A stretch of DNA of 18,083 nucleotides, from contig CAAERO010000034.1 of assembly GCA_900758495.1 (NCBI GenBank), forward strand, positions 1 to 18,083. Direction: 5' to 3'. Of this stretch, positions 5,956-11,855 are shown piece by piece. A program made the position numbers and the translations under genes. The DNA is from Bacilli bacterium (GTDB lineage Bacteria > Bacillota_I > Bacilli_A > RF39 > UBA660). Below the pieces are notes generated by a model that ran no database searches, was not told the DNA's origin, and saw only the letters and a list, made by a program, of their open reading frames with translations. How positions within the stretch are numbered: position 1 is the stretch's first letter; each line of letters starts with the position of its first letter.

Positions 5956-6216
5956 TTGTTTCAAAGAAATGATGAAAACTATGTTTATGAAATAGTTTCT
6001 AAAAACATAAAAAAGCAACGACTATTAAAAGGACTGACGCAAGAGCAACTAGCCAATAAAATGAGTTATTCAACTCAATTTATAAGCAATATTGAAAGCA
6101 AGAACCACCAAACCTTTTCTCTTGGAACACTTTGGAGATTAGCACTTGTTCTTGATATTGATATAGCCGAACTATTTAAAGAAGAAGATACAAAAAATAA
6201 GAGTGATGAAGAATAA
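5956..6216 (+). CDS. XRE-family transcriptional regulator (86 aa)
   Basis: A helix-turn-helix of the Cro/CI type spans about residues 13-66: IVSKNIKKQRLLKGLTQEQL, then ANKMSYSTQFISNIES with the recognition helix, then a final helix ending IDIAELFK. The C-terminus is a short acidic tail, so there is no separate ligand-binding domain. The start is TTG at 5956, with GAGGTGG five to ten bases upstream; no in-frame ATG is available. It is divergent from the zinc-ribbon/thioredoxin-like operon, with a 21-bp dyad between them that is probably its operator. It most likely represses that operon and perhaps itself. A terminator overlaps its 3' end. Confidence 0.88.
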   Translation: MFQRNDENYVYEIVSKNIKKQRLLKGLTQEQLANKMSYSTQFISNIESKNHQTFSLGTLWRLALVLDIDIAELFKEEDTKNKSDEE

Positions 6217-6238
6217 AATCTTTTATCACTCTTTTATT
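6199..6238 (+). terminator. Terminator overlapping the end of the XRE gene
   Basis: AAGAGTGAT (6199-6207, within the last codons) pairs with ATCACTCTT (6225-6233) and is followed by a T-rich run. It ends the regulator transcript. Confidence 0.75.
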
Positions 6239-6242
6239 ATGC

Positions 6243-6358
6243 CAATAGCCTTATTTTAAGCCGTTTTAGGTGGTGTATTAAGGTAAAAATAATTAAATCT
6301 ATTATTTATATATGATAAGGCTTTTTGCCGTTAAAACAAGCCTTAAAAGGTCGGCTAT
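6243..6358. repeat. Imperfect inverted repeat filling an intergenic gap
   Basis: AATAGCC near 6244 and GGCTATT near 6352 are inverted, with further inner matches (TTTTAAG with CTTAAAA, and GTTTTA with TAAAAC). An inner AAGGCTT/AAGCCTT stem (6317-6344) exists but lacks a clear U-tract. It could be a weak terminator for the minus-strand gene ending at 6355 or a decayed small repeat. Confidence 0.3.
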
Positions 6359-6807
6359 TTATTGTTATTTATCATTTCCCTTAACTCATCAAAAAAGTTT
6401 TTTGTAGGCTCATTTAATTCAAGGTGCTTTAAGCCTTTTTTAATATCTAATATGTTTCCTATAAGAGTTCTTAAACATATTTCTTCATAAGCCTTTTGGG
6501 TATCATATTCTTTCTCATATGTTTTAAAGTAATCAGGCATAGTTCCAATTAAATCATACATACCTTTTATAATTGAACTTAATAATATTAAACTTTTGTA
6601 TTTTGTAATTTCATCAGTAGAGTTTATATCAAAATCAAAGTCTAAATCATATAATTTATATGTCTTTTGAATATAAGGTAAAATATACTTGTTTATATTG
6701 CTATTTATCAAAGTTTTATCAATACAAGAATATAAGTTGTTTTTTTCTAACTTATCTTGTTCTATTAAGTCATCACATAATAAATCTAATACATTTATCT
6801 TTTTCAT
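6355..6807 (-). CDS. Hypothetical helical protein (150 aa)
   Basis: The start at 6807 is one base after the stop of the upstream gene (TAATATG), and its ribosome site AAAGGA lies within that gene's final codons. The two are therefore translationally coupled. The protein is acidic to neutral, rich in Leu, Ile, Lys and Asp, and probably all helical, with no membrane segment, Cys cluster or motif I know. DLLCDDLIEQDKLEKNNLYS at the N-terminus and a charged C-terminal helix (FFDELREMINNN) are the most distinctive parts. It is probably made in fixed ratio with the 301-aa partner and may bind it. I cannot assign a function. Confidence 0.75.
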   Translation of the reverse strand: MKKINVLDLLCDDLIEQDKLEKNNLYSCIDKTLINSNINKYILPYIQKTYKLYDLDFDFDINSTDEITKYKSLILLSSIIKGMYDLIGTMPDYFKTYEKEYDTQKAYEEICLRTLIGNILDIKKGLKHLELNEPTKNFFDELREMINNNK

Positions 6808-6808
6808 A

Positions 6809-7714
6809 TTAACTATTCCTTTCGTAATACTCTTTAAATTGCTCTATAATATCTTTTAACTCTTTGTATGCTATATCAATGTTATCATTACTTATATTTT
6901 GAGATATACCTTTTAATCTATTAAATACATTGATATAGGTAATATCTTTTACAATAGATATATCTTGTATTAAATAACTCTCTGAAAGAAAAAAATTAAA
7001 TATATTTAAAACTGCTTTATCTTTATATACTTGGTAATCTATAATGGCATTATTTAAGTCTTTAACTCTATTAAGAGTATCATAAACAAAATAAAATTGT
7101 TCTGGCTCTTTGCTTAAATCAATTCCCGTTCTTTTATAGTAATCACTTATAAACTTATCATTGAGTTGTTTTTGTTTTTCACTATTAATCATTGTGCCAC
7201 CTTTAATATCTAAATCGGCTATAAACTTAAAATTAACTTTTTTAGCCAATTTATCATTTGCTATCTTACGATACATTAACTCTTTACTATCAACTAAATA
7301 ATCAAAATTAACCTTATCTAAAATATCTATTAACATATTAATATAAGTTTCAAGTGGTTTTATGTTATATTTTATATTTCTTGAATTACACTCATTTATT
7401 TCATCTACAATACTCTCAATATTGTCATACAATAAGATACAATTACTATCATAGCATTTTCCTATCTTGTTTTTGTATTTGTTTAGATAACTATTAAGTA
7501 AATGAAGTATATTATCTATTTTACTTGTTAAAGGAACATAGTTTAATGAAAACAATATATTGTTAAGAGATATAATAGTGTTATATGTTTCATATACTAA
7601 CTCATATTGGAGTGGGTAGTCTTTTATTTTTATATTAAAAACTTCTTCAAACTTTTTTACATATACCGATTTATTAAAATATTTCTTATCTAATTTATTA
7701 TGATAATGTCCCAT
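6809..7714 (-). CDS. Hypothetical protein with internal duplication (301 aa)
   Basis: The start at 7714 follows GAGGAG, with a TATAAT at 7739-7744. Two halves resemble each other. VYVKKFEEVFNIKIKDYPLQ with YELVYETYNTIISLNNIL (about residues 17-55) aligns with FISDYYKRTGIDLSKEPEQF with YFVYDTLNRVKDLNNAI (about 188-225), sharing the VYxTxN...LNN pattern and spacing. Each half looks helical. Between them, Met175 (ATG at 7190-7192) has an internal AAAGGTGG ribosome site five bases upstream, so the second half may also be made alone (about 127 aa). The protein has no signal peptide or clear catalytic motif. It is coupled to the 150-aa gene downstream. I do not recognise the family. Confidence 0.78.
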   Translation of the reverse strand: MGHYHNKLDKKYFNKSVYVKKFEEVFNIKIKDYPLQYELVYETYNTIISLNNILFSLNYVPLTSKIDNILHLLNSYLNKYKNKIGKCYDSNCILLYDNIESIVDEINECNSRNIKYNIKPLETYINMLIDILDKVNFDYLVDSKELMYRKIANDKLAKKVNFKFIADLDIKGGTMINSEKQKQLNDKFISDYYKRTGIDLSKEPEQFYFVYDTLNRVKDLNNAIIDYQVYKDKAVLNIFNFFLSESYLIQDISIVKDITYINVFNRLKGISQNISNDNIDIAYKELKDIIEQFKEYYERNS

Positions 7715-7738
7715 AAGTTCAACTCCTCAACTTCTTAA

Positions 7739-7744
7739 ATTATA
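7739..7744 (-). promoter_or_regulatory. -10 box for the 301-aa gene
   Basis: A minus-strand TATAAT lies directly after the terminator of the upstream gene and about 25 bases before the start codon. The -35 region falls in the terminator and is poor. Confidence 0.4.
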
Positions 7745-7753
7745 ACATAAAAA

Positions 7754-7790
7754 AAGCCTTTTATACTACGTCAGTAGTTATAAAAGACTT
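7754..7790 (-). terminator. Terminator of the gene ending at 7826
   Basis: On the minus strand AAGTCTTTTATAACTAC and GTAGTATAAAAGGCTT form a long stem with small mismatches around a TGAC loop, followed by seven T residues. It separates the 98-aa gene from the 301-aa gene. Confidence 0.8.
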
Positions 7791-7825
7791 GATTTCCACC
7801 GAATTTTTAGTTAAAAATCAGTTAA

Positions 7826-8122
7826 TTATTTGTTACTTGATACCATTATTGAGTTAAGTTTTAGATAATCTTTGTAGTGAGTTTTTACTAATTCGTAAAT
7901 ACTTGATATACGATTATTTAAGTTATTGCTTGACTTATTACTCTTAACAATTACATTTAGATAGTTGTTAAATCTATCTATTTCTTCTTGAGATATTTTT
8001 CCGTTAGTTTCTTTCTTTAGCATTGTTGCTACTAATTCGTGCTTAATATCACAAATATCTAATACTCGTTTAGATTTTTCATCAAGCATTTGTAATTGCT
8101 CTTTTGTCTTATCATCTAACAT
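7826..8122 (-). CDS. Hypothetical coiled-coil-like protein (98 aa)
   Basis: ATG at 8122 is preceded by AAAGGAG nine bases upstream. The protein MLDDKTKEQLQMLDEKSKRV continues with helices rich in Lys, Glu, Asn and Ile, including a basic central helix NRFNNYLNVIV-like region and YELVKTHYKDYLKLN near the end. The correct reading of the central part is DRFNNYLNVIVKSNKSSNNL. No membrane segment, Cys cluster or catalytic motif is visible. It has its own terminator and an upstream gap of about 300 bases that probably holds its promoter (a TATGAT about 40 bases before the start). Size and composition would suit a small DNA- or protein-binding accessory. The function is unknown. Confidence 0.7.
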   Translation of the reverse strand: MLDDKTKEQLQMLDEKSKRVLDICDIKHELVATMLKKETNGKISQEEIDRFNNYLNVIVKSNKSSNNLNNRISSIYELVKTHYKDYLKLNSIMVSSNK

Positions 8123-8439
8123 AAATATTTACTCCTTTCTTTATAACAAAGTTTGTGCACTCGCTTTGTGATTTAATCATACTAAGTTTTTGAGTAAAAA
8201 AAAATAGTTTTTCAGCAACTTTTTTTCGTTGTATTTTACTTATTTTTGTCCGAAATAATAGTTTTTTTGCTCGTTTGCTCTTTATTTTCAACACCCCATA
8301 TTTTAAAAATGGGGCTTTTTTGTTTACTCGTTTTAATAGGATTTTATTGATATTCTATGGGTGCTTAAGCAAGAAAAGGCATAGATAATGCTACTTATAT
8401 CGGTATAAGTTTTGATTTTTGAAAGGAAGTTTAAAACTT
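8123..8439. other. Intergenic region with an orphan plus-strand terminator
   Basis: No convincing gene is seen here. A minus-strand frame at 8112-8294 exists but lacks a ribosome site and has an unnatural composition. On the plus strand CCCCAT (8294-8299) and ATGGGG (8309-8314) form a hairpin followed by CTTTTTTG. This is an intrinsic terminator, yet no plus-strand gene lies between 6216 and here. It may end a short untranslated RNA or stop antisense transcription. Bases 8323-8430 hold the leader of the 33-aa ORF, without a promoter I can defend. Confidence 0.5.
8294..8322 (+). terminator. Orphan intrinsic terminator on the plus strand
   Basis: A GC-rich stem, CCCCAT with ATGGGG, and a 9-base loop are followed by a T-run. 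No upstream plus-strand coding gene is close enough to be its obvious client. Confidence 0.7.
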
Positions 8440-8541
8440 ATGAATATAACAAGTGTATTTAATGAAAATGGTAAAACATTACAAGAAATTATGGAACAAT
8501 TTTTAATATTATTTTATAACGAAAATATCATTGAGAAATAG
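8440..8541 (+). CDS. 33-aa ORF upstream of the integrase
   Basis: ATG at 8440 is preceded by AAAGGAAG and the frame reads MNITSVFNENGKTLQEIMEQ followed by FLILFYNENIIEK and TAG. The N-terminal segment is polar and the second half is an amphipathic to hydrophobic helix. Similar very small ORFs with an N(G)KTLQEI core precede serine recombinases in other Firmicutes elements, as far as I recall, which supports its being real. It lies about 100 bases before the integrase, which has its own -10 box. It might regulate the integrase or interact with it, but this is inferred from position only. Confidence 0.6.
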   Translation: MNITSVFNENGKTLQEIMEQFLILFYNENIIEK

Positions 8542-8584
8542 GCATAAAAATAGCCTAAAAGCCTTTTAAAATAAGGGCAAAAAT

Positions 8585-8593
8585 GGTATAATA
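8585..8593 (+). promoter_or_regulatory. Extended -10 promoter of the integrase
   Basis: TGGTATAAT (8585-8593) is an extended -10 box with a perfect hexamer, about 50 bases before the integrase start. No good -35 is seen. Confidence 0.55.
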
Positions 8594-8643
8594 TAGATGT
8601 ATATTAAAAATGTGTTTCGTTAGGTGCGAAAGGAGTAAAAATT

Positions 8644-10233
8644 ATGACTAATGAAACATTTAAAGTAGGTATATATTTAAGATTATCAATAGCAGATGTA
8701 AAAGAAGGTAGAGGTGAAAGTGATAGTATCTCTAACCAAAGAGATTACATAATGGAGTATGTAATTAAAAATGATTTAGAGGTCGTAGATACATATATTG
8801 ATGACGGAGTTAGTGGAACTCAATTTGATAGAAAAGATTTTCAAAGATTACTTGAAGATATAGAAAAGAAAAAAATAAATATGGTTATCTCAAAAGATAC
8901 AAGTAGATTAGGTAGGAATATGCCTCAAAGTATTTATTATGCTACCGAGTATTTTCCAGATAGAAATGTTAGGTATTATTCAGTTAGTGAAGATTATGAT
9001 AGTTTTGATAAGAATAAGGACAATAACAAAATAATGATTAAGGCTTTATTTAATGAAATGTATGTTGAAGATATTTCAAAGAAGATAAAAGCCACCTTAT
9101 CATCACAAAAAAAGTTAGGTAAGTTTATGGGAGCAACCGAACCTTATGGCTATAAGAAAAACTTGCCTTATGACAAGCACGAACTAATAATTGATGAAGA
9201 AACAGCCCCAATAGTTAAAAGAATATTTGAAATGGCTAAAAGTGGTATGGGCTTAACAACAATATGTAATACTTTAACTGATGAGAAAATACCAAGTCCA
9301 AGTGTATATAAAGGTAAAGTATATAAAAATCCTAAAATCACTTATGGTATGTGGCAAACATCAACAGTGAGAGATATATTAAGAAACCCCACTTATATTG
9401 GTAATTTAGCACAGGGAAAGCAATATAAAACAAGTTATAAGACAAAATCACGAAGAAGATACAAACAAGATGAGTGGATAGTTGTTAAAGGTGCTTGTCC
9501 CTCTATCATTGATGAGGAAACATTTAATATAGTCCAAAATATTAGTGATAAGAATAGAAATAATTATGGCAAAGAACTACCATATTTATTAAGAGGTTTT
9601 ATGTATTGTAAAGATTGTGGGCATAGATTAGGTATTGATAGGTCAAAATATACAAAAGCAAATGGCGAAGAAGTAGAAAAAGCCTATTGTATATGTTCTA
9701 CCTATAAAAAGTATTCAAAATATCATCTTTGTAGCAATCATAAGACTAATTATTTTGATTTAGAGGAAGAAGTATTAAAAGATATTAGAAAAAAATGTCG
9801 CCAATACCTAAAAACAAGTAATTTTGAGGAAATACTTAAAAATAATAATAGGACATTAAAATTACAAGCCGAGTTAGAGAGTAAATTAACTAAAATTAAG
9901 AATAAATTGTCATCACAAGACACATATATTGATAAAATCTATAAAGATAAGTTAAAAGGTATAATAGATGAAGAGATGTTTTTAAGACAATATAACCTAT
10001 TAACCCAAGAAAAAACCAAAATGAAGAGTGATAAACACGATTTAGAACTTAAATTATACCAATTAAAGAATAAAATCAATTCAAAGGAAGATGAACAATA
10101 CAAAAATGTAATTCAAGCCTATTTAAAGATTAAAAAACCAAGTAGAGAATTATTATCAGCCCTTATAGGTAAAATTGTTGTTGATAAAGAGCAAAATATT
10201 GAGATTTATTACAACTTTAAGCCTTTAATTTAG
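8644..10233 (+). CDS. Large serine integrase/recombinase, TndX-like (529 aa)
   Basis: This enzyme integrates and probably excises the element by serine-mediated double-strand exchange. The catalytic domain begins GIYLRLS with nucleophile Ser15; VISKDTSRLGRN (81-92) carries conserved active-site arginines. The recombinase domain follows, with EPYGY (166-170) and ILRNPTYIGN (245-254). A zinc ribbon then uses YCKDCG (Cys 322, 325) and downstream Cys near 349-363, followed by a long charged coiled coil (about 395-480) used for synapsis control. The length is close to TndX of Tn5397. ATG at 8644 follows GAAAGGAG. The stop lies five bases before the P half-site at 10239. No truncation or frameshift is visible, so it is probably active. 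Its target here is the active-site codons of another large serine recombinase. Confidence 0.95.
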   Translation: MTNETFKVGIYLRLSIADVKEGRGESDSISNQRDYIMEYVIKNDLEVVDTYIDDGVSGTQFDRKDFQRLLEDIEKKKINMVISKDTSRLGRNMPQSIYYATEYFPDRNVRYYSVSEDYDSFDKNKDNNKIMIKALFNEMYVEDISKKIKATLSSQKKLGKFMGATEPYGYKKNLPYDKHELIIDEETAPIVKRIFEMAKSGMGLTTICNTLTDEKIPSPSVYKGKVYKNPKITYGMWQTSTVRDILRNPTYIGNLAQGKQYKTSYKTKSRRRYKQDEWIVVKGACPSIIDEETFNIVQNISDKNRNNYGKELPYLLRGFMYCKDCGHRLGIDRSKYTKANGEEVEKAYCICSTYKKYSKYHLCSNHKTNYFDLEEEVLKDIRKKCRQYLKTSNFEEILKNNNRTLKLQAELESKLTKIKNKLSSQDTYIDKIYKDKLKGIIDEEMFLRQYNLLTQEKTKMKSDKHDLELKLYQLKNKINSKEDEQYKNVIQAYLKIKKPSRELLSALIGKIVVDKEQNIEIYYNFKPLI

Positions 10234-10238
10234 CAATT

Positions 10239-10284
10239 TTTCTCACTTTTAGGAGTATGAGTCGAAACTCTCAAATAAAGACCA
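10239..10284. other. attR: right junction of the integrated element
   Basis: The P half (10239-10260, TTTCTCACTTTTAGG then AGTATGA) is followed by GT at 10261-10262 and the B' half, which encodes on the minus strand the GLYLRVS residues of the interrupted recombinase. The P half is the inverted partner of 855-876. Confidence 0.85.
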
Positions 10285-10310
10285 GCACGAACTTTAATAC
10301 CATTATTCAT
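10263..10310 (-). pseudogene. N-terminal fragment of the interrupted serine recombinase (16 codons)
   Basis: On the minus strand ATG at 10310 opens MNNGIKVRAGLYLRVS, the first strand and catalytic-serine motif of a large serine recombinase. It runs directly into the element's attR. The continuation TEDQAREGF lies more than 9 kb away at 854. The start overlaps the last 8 bases of the preceding 252-aa gene (ATGAATAA), so the two were translationally coupled before the insertion. Fused to element sequence, the frame yields only a short useless peptide. Confidence 0.9.
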
Positions 10311-11061
10311 TATTCTCAACTTCTTCTAAATTATCTATTTTCATTAAAGTTGTAGAGCATAATGGATTTTGAACTAATAAACTTTTTACAGATTCTTTTG
10401 AACATTCTTTTTTTAGCAAGTTAATCTCTTTTTTGCTTTTAAGATATACAAATAATTTCTTTTCATTTCCAAACGAATTAGTTGCAAAGATTATTCCTTG
10501 AAGTTGCGAAGATTGTTCAAATAGCTCAATTAATTCTCTTGACAACATTGGATGAAAAAGTAAAGGTTTACAATCATTATCTAAATAGTGATTCCCAAAT
10601 GGAGTTACATCTTCTATAAAAAACCAAATTTCTTTTTTTAAATCTGGATAGTCTTTATTAAGATTTTCTAAATAACTTTGAATTCTTGAATAATGATAAC
10701 TGTATATTTTTTTATAATTATTTATGTAATTATTCAAATCTTGACTCAATTCTAATACAGAAGTATTGTGAACCTTATCTTTGATTTTTATTTCATTATT
10801 AACCTTATTATCTATAATTCCTATCTGTTGTTTAAACCTACTTCCTTTTTTATCATTTCTTGTACTATCAAACTCAAAATGTTCAATTCCATAAATTATA
10901 TTGTCTGTTTTTGATATTAAATCAGGACCTTTATTTTCATCTCCATATTGTTCAATATTACATAGTATTTTTAAAGCCTCTTGAGCTTTTTTTTCATTCA
11001 AGGCTTGCAAATACGTACTATCATCAAAATATTTTTCTTTGATTTTCTTTTCTTCATTCAT
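10303..11061 (-). CDS. Uncharacterised soluble protein, weak nuclease-like motifs (252 aa)
   Basis: ATG at 11061 follows AAAAGGAGG. The protein is cytoplasmic and charged. GPDLISKTDNIIYGIEHFEF (about residues 45-64) is its most distinctive part; PD followed by a beta strand and acidic residues faintly recalls PD-(D/E)xK nucleases, but the expected ExK is not clear. Later segments include EIWFFIEDVTPFG, HPMLSRELIELF and IIFATNSFGNEKKLFVYL, which suggest an alpha/beta fold. It ends overlapping the start of the interrupted recombinase, so it was cargo of the older element. Expression seems to be set by a leader peptide and attenuator-like hairpin (11086-11249). The function is unknown; nuclease is only a suggestion. 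Confidence 0.8.
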   Translation of the reverse strand: MNEEKKIKEKYFDDSTYLQALNEKKAQEALKILCNIEQYGDENKGPDLISKTDNIIYGIEHFEFDSTRNDKKGSRFKQQIGIIDNKVNNEIKIKDKVHNTSVLELSQDLNNYINNYKKIYSYHYSRIQSYLENLNKDYPDLKKEIWFFIEDVTPFGNHYLDNDCKPLLFHPMLSRELIELFEQSSQLQGIIFATNSFGNEKKLFVYLKSKKEINLLKKECSKESVKSLLVQNPLCSTTLMKIDNLEEVENNE

Positions 11062-11085
11062 AATTTTTCCTCCTTTTATAAAAAA

Positions 11086-11130
11086 GAGGAGAAAATAGTA
11101 TTAGTAAAGTCTAAATACTACTGACTCCTC
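11086..11130 (-). terminator. Attenuator-type terminator in the leader of the 252-aa gene
   Basis: On the minus strand GAGGAG pairs with CTCCTC, and inside it GTAGTATT pairs with AATACTAT (one G-U), followed by six T residues. It lies between the promoter (11222-11249) and the start at 11061, so it would stop transcription before the gene unless disrupted. The leader ORF stop codon is inside its 5' arm. Confidence 0.7.
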
Positions 11131-11177
11131 AAAACGTTAATTATTATAAAATTTTGTTTACATATATATTTTATCAT
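11118..11177 (-). CDS. 19-aa leader peptide
   Basis: ATG at 11177 is preceded by AGAGAGGT and encodes MIKYICKQNFIIINVLRSQ, ending TAG at 11118. The final codons overlap the 5' arm of the terminator hairpin at 11086-11130. A ribosome reaching or pausing at the end would cover that arm and prevent the hairpin. This layout is that of ribosome-mediated attenuation, known for antibiotic-inducible genes. The effector, if any, cannot be read from the sequence. Confidence 0.5.
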   Translation of the reverse strand: MIKYICKQNFIIINVLRSQ

Positions 11178-11221
11178 AGATGTACCTCTCTTTCTAGAGA
11201 ATACTCTTTCATTGGTTATTT

Positions 11222-11249
11222 ATAATATCATTTTTGAAAACAATGTCAA
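11222..11249 (-). promoter_or_regulatory. Promoter of the leader and 252-aa gene
   Basis: The minus-strand TTGACA (11244-11249) is a perfect -35 and TATTAT (11222-11227) a good -10, with 16-base spacing. They lie just after the stop of the gene ending at 11254. Confidence 0.75.
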
Positions 11250-11253
11250 TAGC

Positions 11254-11526
11254 TTACAAACTTTTAATATATTCTTGTAAGTCACTAATATTAATGCGTT
11301 TTTGTAAGTTTTCTACATATACATCTTTGTTATGATTAAATGCAAGAAAAGTAGTACTTTTAATTATTATTTTATTTGGCTCAATATAATTAATATTTGT
11401 TTTTTCAATTTTACGAATAGAACCGTTAATAAAAATTGGTTTAACATTACAAAAATCACAAATAAATTGAATCTTTGATTGAAGTTCTTCGTCAATTGGA
11501 ACTTCTTTTGTAATAATATTTAACAT
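11254..11526 (-). CDS. Hypothetical protein (90 aa)
   Basis: ATG at 11526 follows AAAGGA, 15 bases after the stop of the winged-helix gene, so they form an operon. The sequence MLNIITKEVPIDEELQSKIQ leads into FICDFCNVKPIFINGSIRKI, with a single CDFC pair, and then alternating strands (NKIIIKSTTFLAFNHNKDVY) ending in a helix. The composition is soluble and cytoplasmic. CxxC could bind metal but stands alone. The product is perhaps a partner of the preceding DNA-binding protein. I do not recognise the family. Confidence 0.72.
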   Translation of the reverse strand: MLNIITKEVPIDEELQSKIQFICDFCNVKPIFINGSIRKIEKTNINYIEPNKIIIKSTTFLAFNHNKDVYVENLQKRINISDLQEYIKSL

Positions 11527-11541
11527 AAATAAAATCCTTTC

Positions 11542-11811
11542 TTATCTTAAATCTTCATCCCATTCAGTATATGGAACAGGAGCAACTATTAATTTTTTAG
11601 ATTCTGAATCGTACTTAATATATTTGTTGATTCTTAGTTCAAGTAAAACATCTTTTATTGTTTCTTTATTATCAGTACAATATTTTTGAATGTCTAATCC
11701 AATAATTCCATCATTAAATAAAATAATAGTTAAGAAACCTTTAGCATTTAAAGATAAGTTTTTATCTGTTAAATATTTCATTGTTGACTTGTAAACATTA
11801 AATTGTTTCAT
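11542..11811 (-). CDS. Winged-helix DNA-binding protein, replication/transfer type (89 aa)
   Basis: ATG at 11811 (MKQFNVYKSTMKYLTDKNLS) has GGATGGTG six bases upstream; an in-frame start at 11856 would lie in a terminator and is rejected. LTDKNLSLNAKGFLTIILFN then DNKETIKDVLLELRINKYIK and YDSESKKLIV match the winged-helix domain common at the N-terminus of mobile-element replication proteins (LSxxAKGLL...KDSIRSALKELExxGYI). Only this domain is present. The ribosome site sits in a hairpin (11820-11841), and a structured RNA with terminator lies 45 bases upstream. It heads a two-gene operon of the older element. It probably binds DNA as a regulator or replication accessory. Confidence 0.75.
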   Translation of the reverse strand: MKQFNVYKSTMKYLTDKNLSLNAKGFLTIILFNDGIIGLDIQKYCTDNKETIKDVLLELRINKYIKYDSESKKLIVAPVPYTEWDEDLR

Positions 11812-11819
11812 TATTTTCA

Positions 11820-11841
11820 CCATCCTTTCTTTTTTGGATGG
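11820..11841 (-). promoter_or_regulatory. Hairpin sequestering the ribosome site of the winged-helix gene
   Basis: On the minus strand CCATCC and GGATGG pair around a 10-base A-rich loop. GGATGG is the core of the Shine-Dalgarno for ATG 11811, so initiation may be controlled. Confidence 0.5.
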
Positions 11842-11855
11842 ATGATTTATAAACA

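Larger units (their letters stand above)
855..10262. mobile_element. 9.4 kb integrative element of a large serine integrase
   Basis: The segment between attL (853-854 GT) and attR (10261-10262 GT) separates two pieces of one serine recombinase gene. It carries its own integrase (8644-10233) beside the right end, which is usual for TndX/TnpX-type elements. Cargo includes a DnaB-C-like ATPase, a possible replication initiator, two small HTH proteins, an XRE regulator, a candidate type I toxin-antitoxin, two zinc-ribbon membrane proteins and several hypotheticals. No relaxase, conjugation gene or antibiotic resistance gene is visible, so it would rely on a helper for transfer or exist as an excised circle. 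Most cargo is on the minus strand and the integrase is on the plus strand. The boundaries are seen in the sequence; excision and replication are inferred. Confidence 0.85.

Noticed and set aside
8112..8294. 60-aa basic minus-strand frame upstream of the 98-aa gene.
   Set aside because: GTG start without a ribosome site, abnormal composition, overlap with the orphan terminator and with the leader of a better gene.
10860..11042. 60-aa plus-strand frame opposite the 252-aa gene.
   Set aside because: No ribosome site and antisense to a coherent coding sequence.
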